A stretch of 12,202 nt of DNA from Pseudomonadota bacterium (lineage in GTDB: Bacteria; Pseudomonadota; Alphaproteobacteria; Sphingomonadales; Sphingomonadaceae), in the NCBI GenBank assembly GCA_023432995.1, contig JAEZES010000290.1:1-12202 (forward strand), written 5' to 3'. The notes under the pieces are model-generated. The model saw nothing but the letters and a program-made list of their open reading frames with translations. It ran no database searches and was not told the origin of the DNA. Shown in pieces: positions 6,484-12,202 of the stretch; position 1 is the first letter of the stretch, and the number at the start of each line of letters is the position of its first letter. The translations under genes and the position numbers were made by a program.

Positions 6484-7431
6484 TCAGGCTGCCGCCTCGG
6501 TCGACACCGAGATCGTGCGATAATTGGGATCCTGCAGCACGCTCGACATCAGAAAGGACTCGACGGCGTCACACCGCGGGTCGCCCGAGGTGTCCTTGCG
6601 ATGCCACATCAAGCGCCAGTTCTCGAGCTGCCGCAGCATGACCACGTCCTCGCGCTTCTCGGGCGAGAGGATGGCGTCGGTCAGGCAGGCCACGCCGACG
6701 CCCCGTTCGACCATTGCCACCATCACGTCGTAATGCTGCGTACGACCGGTCACGTGCCGCGGGCGGATTCCGTGGCGGCGATAGAACTCGAGCATGACCG
6801 GTTCGGGTGGATAGTTGATCGGCAGGATGAACGGCAGTCTGTTGAGCTCGTCCGGACGCAACGGCAGGCTCTTCCCTTCGGCGAATTTCACGTGCCCGTA
6901 GATTCCGCCTCGCATGATCGCCAACTCTCGCAAGCGGGGTTCGGCCGGCGCATCCATCAGGCGATGGACGAGCACGAAGTCGAAGCGGTCCTCGGCAATG
7001 TCCCGGGCCAGCTCACTGCTCGGAACGTGCCATTCGAAAGTCAGCTCGATATGCGGGTGCACGGCAAAGAAGCGATCGAGCTTGGGACGAATGAACTTGT
7101 CGAGCGTGCCCTGGCCAACGAGCAGCCGGTAGCGCACGGGCAGCATCTCGTCCTTGATGACGCGCCGGCGGTGCGCGGCGAGCGCTTCGCCGGCGGCCTC
7201 GAAGGTCCGCAGGTCGTCGAGAAAGGCGAGACCTTCGGCGGTCAGGCGCGTCTGCTGGCCGCGGCCGCGCACGAACAGCGCGAGCCCGAGCTGGTCTTCC
7301 AGCGTCTTCATCTGACTGCTGACCGAAGCCTGCGAAATGCCCAGGCTCTCGGCGGTATGCCGAAAGCTTCGCGTCGCGCTCAGGCTCGCGAAGACCTGGA
7401 GCTGGCGAAAGGTGAAAGGCAGCGGCCGCAT
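6484..7431 (-). CDS. LysR-family transcriptional regulator
   Basis: DNA-binding regulator of 315 aa, the usual LysR length. The N-terminal winged helix-turn-helix spans about residues 8-67, with FRQLQVFASLSATRSFRHTA followed by LGISQASVSSQMKTLEDQLG and the wing LFVRGRGQQTRLTAEG. A linker helix (about 70-90) leads to a periplasmic-binding-protein-like effector domain (about 97-300). It is divergent from the TonB-dependent receptor gene, 113 nt apart. LysR regulators usually control the divergent neighbour and themselves, so control of the receptor-phosphatase pair is a good inference. The ligand cannot be told from sequence. No Shine-Dalgarno sequence precedes the ATG, and a -35/-10 pair puts the transcript start only about 5 nt upstream, so the message may be almost leaderless. 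Confidence 0.93.
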   Translation of the reverse strand: MRPLPFTFRQLQVFASLSATRSFRHTAESLGISQASVSSQMKTLEDQLGLALFVRGRGQQTRLTAEGLAFLDDLRTFEAAGEALAAHRRRVIKDEMLPVRYRLLVGQGTLDKFIRPKLDRFFAVHPHIELTFEWHVPSSELARDIAEDRFDFVLVHRLMDAPAEPRLRELAIMRGGIYGHVKFAEGKSLPLRPDELNRLPFILPINYPPEPVMLEFYRRHGIRPRHVTGRTQHYDVMVAMVERGVGVACLTDAILSPEKREDVVMLRQLENWRLMWHRKDTSGDPRCDAVESFLMSSVLQDPNYRTISVSTEAAA

Positions 7432-7442
7432 CGCTGGCGGAC

Positions 7443-7471
7443 GGTATAACCTCTAATCTATTCCGCGCCAA
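7443..7471 (-). promoter_or_regulatory. Promoter candidate for the LysR gene in the divergent intergenic region
   Basis: Read on the - strand, TTGGCG (7471-7466) and TATACC (7448-7443) are separated by 17 nt; each matches four of six consensus bases. Transcription would begin near 7436, just before the ATG at 7431. An AT-rich patch with ATA-N10-TAT ends (7446-7461) overlaps it and is a weak candidate LysR site. I found no convincing promoter for the receptor on the + strand. Confidence 0.3.
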
Positions 7472-7514
7472 CTTTGCGGTGCGTTGCCCGCCGGGCCCTT
7501 TGCGTCGACCCCTG

Positions 7515-7540
7515 CCCCCCCACAGAAGACATGGGGGAGG
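7515..7540 (+). promoter_or_regulatory. C-run/G-run hairpin covering the receptor ribosome-binding site
   Basis: Seven C (7515-7521) face GGGGGAGG (7533-7540) across an 11-nt loop. The G-rich arm contains the Shine-Dalgarno sequence GGAGG (7536-7540), which lies 4 nt before the ATG at 7545. At least five G-C pairs can form, so the site could be partly hidden in the folded message. Confidence 0.4.
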
Positions 7541-7544
7541 GTAT

Positions 7545-10500
7545 ATGTCTGTGAAGCGAAGCCGGACCGCCGGCGACCTGCGCCGCGTTCTGGGCTGCGG
7601 GGCAAGCGCTGTCGCGCTCCTGCTCGGGCCGATCGCGGCATCCGCACAGGACCGTGAGGAGAACCAGGACCGCACGGCGGGATCGGCGCGCGACGATGGC
7701 TCCGAGTCGACCAGCGATGGGCCGATCGTCGTCACGGGGTCGCGCATCGCCAAAGTCGGCATGCAAGCGGCGACGCCGGTGACGTCGGTCTCGTCGGAGG
7801 AGCTCGACGTTCTTTCCCCGACGACTCTGATCTCGGCTGTGAGCCAGTTGCCGCAGTTCTACGGCAATACCAGCAACGACGTGCGCAGCGGCTTCTTCAG
7901 CTCGCCCGGCGCAGGCAATCTCAACCTGCGCGGCCTTAATACCGGCGGCAGCGGACGGACCTTGACCTTGCTAGACGGACGCCGCGTCGTGCCGGCGAAC
8001 GGCTACGGCAGCGTCGACATCAACATCCTGCCGCAAGCCCTGATCCAGCGGATCGAGACGGTCACCGGCGGCGCCTCGGCCGCCTACGGCACCGACGCGG
8101 TCGCCGGGGTGGTCAACTTCATCCTCGACACCGACTACACGGGGTGGGAGGCGAGCGTCGAAGGCGGCATCACCAGCCGGGGCGACCACGGTACCGTCCA
8201 GGTTTCGGCGACCTGGGGCGCCCCGATCGGCGACCGGATGCACCTGTTGCTGAGCGCGGACTACTACCACGCCGATCTCGTGCGAAACTACGGCGGGCGC
8301 GGCTGGTACGAAGGCTGGAGCCTGATCAACAACCCGCTTGCGACCGCCGCCAACCCCGACGAGACCCGCTATCTCAGGCTGCCCAACGTCGTCTCCTCAA
8401 TCGCCACGCACGGCGGCCTGATCAACAGCGGGGTGCCGACCAGCTCGGCGCTTTACCGCCGCTTCTTCCAGCCCAACGGCACGCTTGCGCCGTTCGTGCT
8501 CGGAACCGGCTCCGCAACTTCGGCGCACTCGATCGCCAACGGCGGAAGCGGCGACGACGCCACGCTCGACCTCGCGGTGCTGGCCCCCGAATCGCAGCGT
8601 GCGAACGGCTTCGCCTACCTCGATTTCGACGCCACGCCGGCACTCACGATCTATCTGCAGGGCCTCGCCGGCCAGAGCATGACCGACCAGCCCGACCACG
8701 GCGGCCGCTTTGCCAACGTGGCCGGGATCGACACGCGGATCACGATCTACCGCGAGAACGCTTTCCTTCCCGACGCCGTACGACAGATCATGGTCAACGA
8801 GAATCTCGCCTCGTTCCAGATGAACGTCGTCGGCGACCGCGCCGGGCTCGGTCGCCACAGCCGGCTCAAGCAGGATAACCACACTTATTCGGGTACCCTC
8901 GGCTTCGAATGGGAGGTGCCTGTCGGCCTCCTTCGCGGCTGGCAGGTCGACGGCTACGCGCAATATGGCACGGCCGACAACAAGGGCTACCAGCAGGGAA
9001 TCCTGCTCGACCGCATCGCCGCCGCGGTCGACGCCGTGACCGACCCGCTGACCGGCCAAGTGGTGTGCCGCGCCGCCCTGATCAATCCGACCAAGTGGGG
9101 CAACTGCGTGCCGATCAACCTGTTTGGCCAGGGCAACGCGACGGACCAGGCGATCGAATATGTGACCAGCTTCACGCCGGGCCAGACGATCACCTCGCCC
9201 CTGTTCTTCCAGCCAGATGGCTACGCCAGCGGCAAGACGGTCACTTTCACCAGCGGGCGGGGCAAGGTCTACAACACCCGGACCGAGCAGATCGTCGCCG
9301 ACCTCTCGGCCAGCGGCACGCTGTTCGAAGGCTGGGCGGGAGAGATCGCCGGAGCCCTCGGCATCAGCTATCGCCGCGAGGAGATCGAGCAGATCGTGTA
9401 CGATCCGAGCAATCCGGCGAGCGACCCGAGCGTGTTCCCCGCCGCCGGCGACCCGGCCCTGCGCGGCGTGCCCACTTATACGCTGACGCGCAGCTCGATG
9501 ATCCAGAACTCGACCGTGGCCAACGTTCACGGCAGCTACACCGTCAAGGAGGCCTTCGCGGAATTACAGGTGCCGCTGCTGACGGAGGTGCCGTTCTTCG
9601 AGCAGCTCAACCTGCTGGCCGCGGCGCGCTACGCCGACTACTCCGGCAGCGGCGGGATCTGGGCGTGGAAGGCCGGGCTCGACTGGCAGATCTACGACGA
9701 CCTGCGGCTGCGCGGAACCGTCTCGCGCGACATTCGCGCAGCAACGCTGCTCGAACGGTTCAACCAGACCGGCGGCGTCGGTACAGTGACCCGTGACCCG
9801 ATGTTTCCCAACGACGGCACGCAGACCTTCTCGTCGCGCGCCGGCGGCAATCCCAACCTCGATCCCGAGACCTCGCGGACCTATACCTTCGGCTTCGTGT
9901 TCCAGCCGCGGTGGGCGCCCGGCTTGTCGACTTCGGTCGATTACTGGGACGTCGACATCAGCGGGGCGATCGGTTCGCTCGGGTTCCAGCGGATCGTCGA
10001 CGACTGCTTCGCCAGCCCGGGGTCGAGCGTGTGCAGCCTCGTTACGCGCGACCCGACGACCAACCGCCTGTCGCAAGTGCGCAACATCACCCAGAACATC
10101 GCCGCGGCGGCCGGCCGGGGGGTGGACGTCGAGGCGGACTATTCGTTGCCGATCTCGCTGCTCGGCGGGACCGAGCGCCTATCGCTGCGGCTGTTCTGGT
10201 CGCACCTGATCGAGAACTCGACCACCACCGACCGCGCCAATCCGGCGACCTATTTCGATCTCGCGGGGCAGACCGGGGTCGGCGTGCTGCCGAAGGATTC
10301 GATCACCGGCGTGCAGACCTACCAGAAGGGCAATTTCAGCCTGTCGCTCTCGCAACGGTTCATCAGCGAGGGAATCTACAACAAGCGCTACAACCAGCCC
10401 GGCCTCCGGCGCGACGTAGCCGACAACTCGGTGCCCTCGGTGCTCTACGTCAACCTGTCGGCGCGCTACTCGTGGCCAATGGCGGGCGGCGACCTCGAAC

Positions 10501-10655
10501 TTTCGGGCACGGTGCAGAACCTGTTCGACCGCGACCCGCCGATCACCCCGACGGTGTTCGACGCCTCGCTGTCGCAGACCGGAAACCAGGTCAACGCCGG
10601 GCTGTTCGACCTGCTCGGGCGACGCTTCACGCTCGGCGTCCGGTTCAGGCACTGA
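7545..10655 (+). CDS. TonB-dependent outer-membrane receptor
   Basis: Outer-membrane receptor of 1036 aa that would import a substrate using energy from TonB-ExbB-ExbD. A signal peptide is visible: basic start (MSVKRSR), hydrophobic core (ASAVALLLGPI) and likely cleavage after ASA (about residue 34). IVVTGSRI (61-68) is the TonB-box-like motif common in this lineage. The plug domain runs from about 75 to 195, with LNLRGLNTGGSGRTLTLLDG and RIETVTGGASAAYGTDAVAG. The rest is a large barrel ending in LGRRFTLGVRFRH. There is no N-terminal signalling (STN) domain. The frame is open upstream to 7479, but only the ATG at 7545 gives a proper signal peptide and has GGAGG just before it. It is divergent from a LysR gene and 4 nt ahead of a secreted phosphatase. 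The substrate is unknown; an organophosphate is one guess from that neighbour. Confidence 0.95.
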   Translation: MSVKRSRTAGDLRRVLGCGASAVALLLGPIAASAQDREENQDRTAGSARDDGSESTSDGPIVVTGSRIAKVGMQAATPVTSVSSEELDVLSPTTLISAVSQLPQFYGNTSNDVRSGFFSSPGAGNLNLRGLNTGGSGRTLTLLDGRRVVPANGYGSVDINILPQALIQRIETVTGGASAAYGTDAVAGVVNFILDTDYTGWEASVEGGITSRGDHGTVQVSATWGAPIGDRMHLLLSADYYHADLVRNYGGRGWYEGWSLINNPLATAANPDETRYLRLPNVVSSIATHGGLINSGVPTSSALYRRFFQPNGTLAPFVLGTGSATSAHSIANGGSGDDATLDLAVLAPESQRANGFAYLDFDATPALTIYLQGLAGQSMTDQPDHGGRFANVAGIDTRITIYRENAFLPDAVRQIMVNENLASFQMNVVGDRAGLGRHSRLKQDNHTYSGTLGFEWEVPVGLLRGWQVDGYAQYGTADNKGYQQGILLDRIAAAVDAVTDPLTGQVVCRAALINPTKWGNCVPINLFGQGNATDQAIEYVTSFTPGQTITSPLFFQPDGYASGKTVTFTSGRGKVYNTRTEQIVADLSASGTLFEGWAGEIAGALGISYRREEIEQIVYDPSNPASDPSVFPAAGDPALRGVPTYTLTRSSMIQNSTVANVHGSYTVKEAFAELQVPLLTEVPFFEQLNLLAAARYADYSGSGGIWAWKAGLDWQIYDDLRLRGTVSRDIRAATLLERFNQTGGVGTVTRDPMFPNDGTQTFSSRAGGNPNLDPETSRTYTFGFVFQPRWAPGLSTSVDYWDVDISGAIGSLGFQRIVDDCFASPGSSVCSLVTRDPTTNRLSQVRNITQNIAAAAGRGVDVEADYSLPISLLGGTERLSLRLFWSHLIENSTTTDRANPATYFDLAGQTGVGVLPKDSITGVQTYQKGNFSLSLSQRFISEGIYNKRYNQPGLRRDVADNSVPSVLYVNLSARYSWPMAGGDLELSGTVQNLFDRDPPITPTVFDASLSQTGNQVNAGLFDLLGRRFTLGVRFRH

Positions 10656-10659
10656 GCCG

Positions 10660-11493
10660 GTGCGCGGCAGGGGCTCGCGGTACCGGGCGGCGCTCGCCGC
10701 CGTCGCGGTGATCGGCTCGGCGGTTTCGGCGCAGCCGGCCGGACGGGCCGGCTATGTCGGGCTCGGCGAGTTCGACGTGACCCCGCTGATCGAACCGGCG
10801 CCGAGCCCGGGCGATCCACGCTACGAGGCCGACCGGGCGATCTTTCGCGCAACGCGCGCGTGGGCCGGCAGCGAACGTTACGCGCTGGCGACCCGCGACG
10901 TCGAGACCGGCCCTGCGGCAATGCTGCGCATCTTCAGCTGCGCCATCGGCGTCGCGCTGACCCCGGACAACGTCCCGCGGTTGGCGGCGGTCGCACACCG
11001 CGCCGCGCTCGACACCGGCGCGCAGGTGGGCCGGGCCAAGGAGCTGTTCCGGCACCAGCGGCCCTATGTGATCGATCCGGGCCCGACTTGCCAGGCACCG
11101 GCCGAACTGCTCGACCCGCGCGAAGATCGGGCGAGCTACGATTACCCTTCGGGGCACAGCGCGTGGGGCTGGACCTGGGCACTGGTGCTGGCCGGGGCGG
11201 CCCCCGACCGAGCGCAGCATGTCCTCGAGCGCGGTCGCGCCTACGGCAACAGCCGGGTGGTGTGCGGGGTCCACAACGCGAGCGCGGTCGAAGCCGGCAT
11301 GCTCGCGGCGTCGGCGACGATGGCGGCGATCCAGACGACGGCGGCCTACCAGGCCGACCTGGCGGACGCGCGGCAGGAACTCGACGCCGTGCGCCATGGG
11401 GCGTCCGATCCGCCCGCGCACTGCGAGACCGAAGCGCGGCTGGTCGCGCAACCGGTCCTGGCGCCGGTTTCAGCCGCGCCAAGCCCACCCTGA
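10660..11493 (+). CDS. Secreted class A acid phosphatase (PAP2 superfamily) with an Asp-to-Ala change
   Basis: Probably a periplasmic phosphomonoesterase (277 aa). A signal peptide is visible (MRGRGSRYR, then AALAAVAVIGSAVSA, cleavage near residue 24). The PAP2/class A signature is present: K127-x6-R134-P135 (KELFRHQRP), PSGH (163-166) and S198-R199-x5-H205. In the classical signature SRx5Hx3D the last residue is Asp; here it is A209 (HNASAVEAG). In known family members that Asp orients the nucleophilic His, so activity or pH range may differ, or another residue may take over. HNxSAVEAG-like forms may be normal in this lineage. Start is GTG, 4 nt after the receptor stop with only weak Shine-Dalgarno sequence, which suggests translational coupling. 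The C-terminus is Pro/Ala-rich. Family confident, substrate unknown. Confidence 0.9.
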   Translation: MRGRGSRYRAALAAVAVIGSAVSAQPAGRAGYVGLGEFDVTPLIEPAPSPGDPRYEADRAIFRATRAWAGSERYALATRDVETGPAAMLRIFSCAIGVALTPDNVPRLAAVAHRAALDTGAQVGRAKELFRHQRPYVIDPGPTCQAPAELLDPREDRASYDYPSGHSAWGWTWALVLAGAAPDRAQHVLERGRAYGNSRVVCGVHNASAVEAGMLAASATMAAIQTTAAYQADLADARQELDAVRHGASDPPAHCETEARLVAQPVLAPVSAAPSPP

Positions 11494-11542
11494 CCTCGAG
11501 GCAAGCGCGCCCGTACTTGCGGGGCCTTTGCGAGCAGCTGGC

Positions 11543-11662
11543 TCAGATGGCGCGGTCGCCCGCCTCGCCGACCGATTCGATATCACGGCCGAGGCCCTTG
11601 ACCGTGTTGCAGCCGGTCAGGACCAGGGCTCCAAGCACGAGGGTGGCAATCAAACGCAGCAT
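11543..11662 (-). CDS. Entericidin A/B-type small lipoprotein
   Basis: Tiny lipoprotein of 39 aa. A hydrophobic signal (MLRLIATLVLGALV) leads to the lipobox LTGC, with the acylated Cys at residue 18. The 22-residue mature part begins CNTVKGLGRDIESVGEAG, which matches the entericidin A/B family pattern closely. In E. coli the pair EcnA/EcnB is described as an antidote/toxin lipoprotein module; many bacteria carry a single copy of unknown role, and here only one is seen. Two adjacent ATG codons exist (11665 and 11662); AGGAG (11673-11669) is 3 nt from the first and 6 nt from the second, so the second is preferred. It starts 22 nt after the N-acetyltransferase stop on the same strand, so the two may share a transcript. 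It is convergent with the phosphatase gene, 49 nt away. Confidence 0.88.
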   Translation of the reverse strand: MLRLIATLVLGALVLTGCNTVKGLGRDIESVGEAGDRAI

Positions 11663-11684
11663 CATTGTCTCCTGACTTGGCGGT

Positions 11685-12202
11685 TCAATGCCGCGCGCCG
11701 GCGCTCGCGTCCAGAAACAACGGCAGGCGAGCGAGCTCGGCGGGCGGCAATTCCAGTCCGAAGATGTCGCGCAGAACCTTGCTGTAGGCTTGCCGGTCGC
11801 TGACAACCCGCGTCTCGACCGCGCCGCCGCGGGCGATCGTCAGCGTGCGGTCGATCAGGCTGGCGAACCCTTCGGGCAGCGCACGGGTGACGATGTGCAG
11901 CGTGGTGAAGCGGGTGCCCGGGGCGGTCGCGGTCCAGTGGTTGGCCTGCTCGATGTCGGCAGGCGCGACCTCGGTCAGATCGAAGCTGTACTGCGGGTCC
12001 CACGCGCCCGCAGGAGCGGCGCGTTCGAGCAGCCATTCGCCGCCGATCGCTCCGGTCTCACCGACGCGGCGCAGCCGGTGGCGAGCGCCGTCGGCGGTCG
12101 CGACTTCCGCGCCGTCGGCCAGCGGCAGCACCGGTACGTAGCTGCCGCCGAAGCCCGCGTCGGCCAGCCACCGGCCGCCCGCCAGTTCGGCCAGCAGCAG
12201 CA
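11685..12202 (-). CDS. Arylamine N-acetyltransferase, C-terminal part (5' truncated)
   Basis: Cytoplasmic enzyme that moves an acetyl group from acetyl-CoA to arylamines or hydrazines. About 171 codons are visible; the frame runs off the right edge, so the N-terminal third with the catalytic Cys, and probably the catalytic His, is missing. The visible part starts LLLAELAGGRWLADAGFGG, where the Asp of LADAGFGG corresponds to the triad Asp in the family motif DVGFG. It continues with VLPLADG, HRLRRVGE, WDPQYSFDLTEVAPADIEQA and NHWTATAPGTRFTTLHIV, all in family order. The C-terminus (FGLELPPAELARLPLF) is also typical. A GTG at 12131 is internal to the domain and not a real start. The entericidin-type gene follows 22 nt downstream on the same strand. 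Family assignment is good; the natural substrate is not known. Confidence 0.82.
   Translation of the reverse strand, partial: LLLAELAGGRWLADAGFGGSYVPVLPLADGAEVATADGARHRLRRVGETGAIGGEWLLERAAPAGAWDPQYSFDLTEVAPADIEQANHWTATAPGTRFTTLHIVTRALPEGFASLIDRTLTIARGGAVETRVVSDRQAYSKVLRDIFGLELPPAELARLPLFLDASAGARH

Noticed and set aside
7446..7461. LysR operator in the divergent intergenic region
   Set aside because: Only the outer ATA/TAT bases are symmetric and the classical T-N11-A pattern does not fit exactly, so it is mentioned only as a weak overlap with the promoter candidate.
8397..9530. A 377-codon open frame on the - strand inside the receptor gene
   Set aside because: Low-complexity translation rich in Arg, Ala, Gly, Val and Asp with no motif; it is a shadow of the receptor coding sequence in high-GC DNA.
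10645..11451. A 268-codon open frame on the - strand antisense to the phosphatase
   Set aside because: The + strand frame has a signal peptide and the K-x6-RP, PSGH and SR-x5-H motifs, while the - strand frame has none that I recognise.
11501..11520. Possible terminator between the phosphatase and entericidin genes (GCAAG / CTTGC)
   Set aside because: The stem has only 5 bp with a 10-nt loop and no T-run on either strand, too weak to call.

Overview
The window is GC-rich, tightly packed and has no visible RNA genes, insertion sequences, CRISPR arrays or phage genes. The gene families fit an alphaproteobacterium, most likely Sphingomonadales (sphingomonad or Erythrobacter-like). They include a TonB-ExbB-ExbD-ExbD cluster, a ligase-associated DEXH helicase, a large TonB-dependent receptor (TBDR) divergent from a LysR regulator, and a Gly/Arg-rich BON protein. 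This placement is inferred from gene content and style, not from a marker gene.

Left part (2-2819, + strand): the 3' end of tonB, then exbB and two exbD genes in one apparent operon, closed by a textbook intrinsic terminator at 2272-2298. A perfect 10-bp inverted repeat lies between exbB and the first exbD. A third exbD follows the terminator and has its own extended -10 promoter candidate. Together these encode the inner-membrane motor that powers TonB-dependent outer-membrane transport. Having three ExbD paralogues for one visible ExbB is the main oddity here.

Middle (2824-6484): a complete ligase-associated DEXH-box helicase on the - strand, convergent with the third exbD and only 4 nt from it. 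None of its usual DNA-repair partners is in view. To its right, divergently transcribed, is a BON-domain protein with a 200-residue, lysine-free, disordered-looking N-terminal region. A hairpin at 6416-6443 separates it from the convergent LysR gene.

Right part (6484-12202): a LysR regulator (-) is divergent from a 1036-residue TBDR (+), which is followed after 4 nt by a secreted class A acid phosphatase. This looks like a regulator-receptor-enzyme cassette, perhaps for organophosphate scavenging, and the tonB/exb genes in the same window could supply its energy. The phosphatase keeps all signature residues except the last Asp, which is Ala. At the right edge, on the - strand, are a 39-residue entericidin-type lipoprotein and the C-terminal part of an arylamine N-acetyltransferase that runs off the window.

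No element here is clearly a new kind of system. The best leads are the exbD expansion and its regulation, the receptor-phosphatase cassette with its variant active site, and the unusual BON protein.
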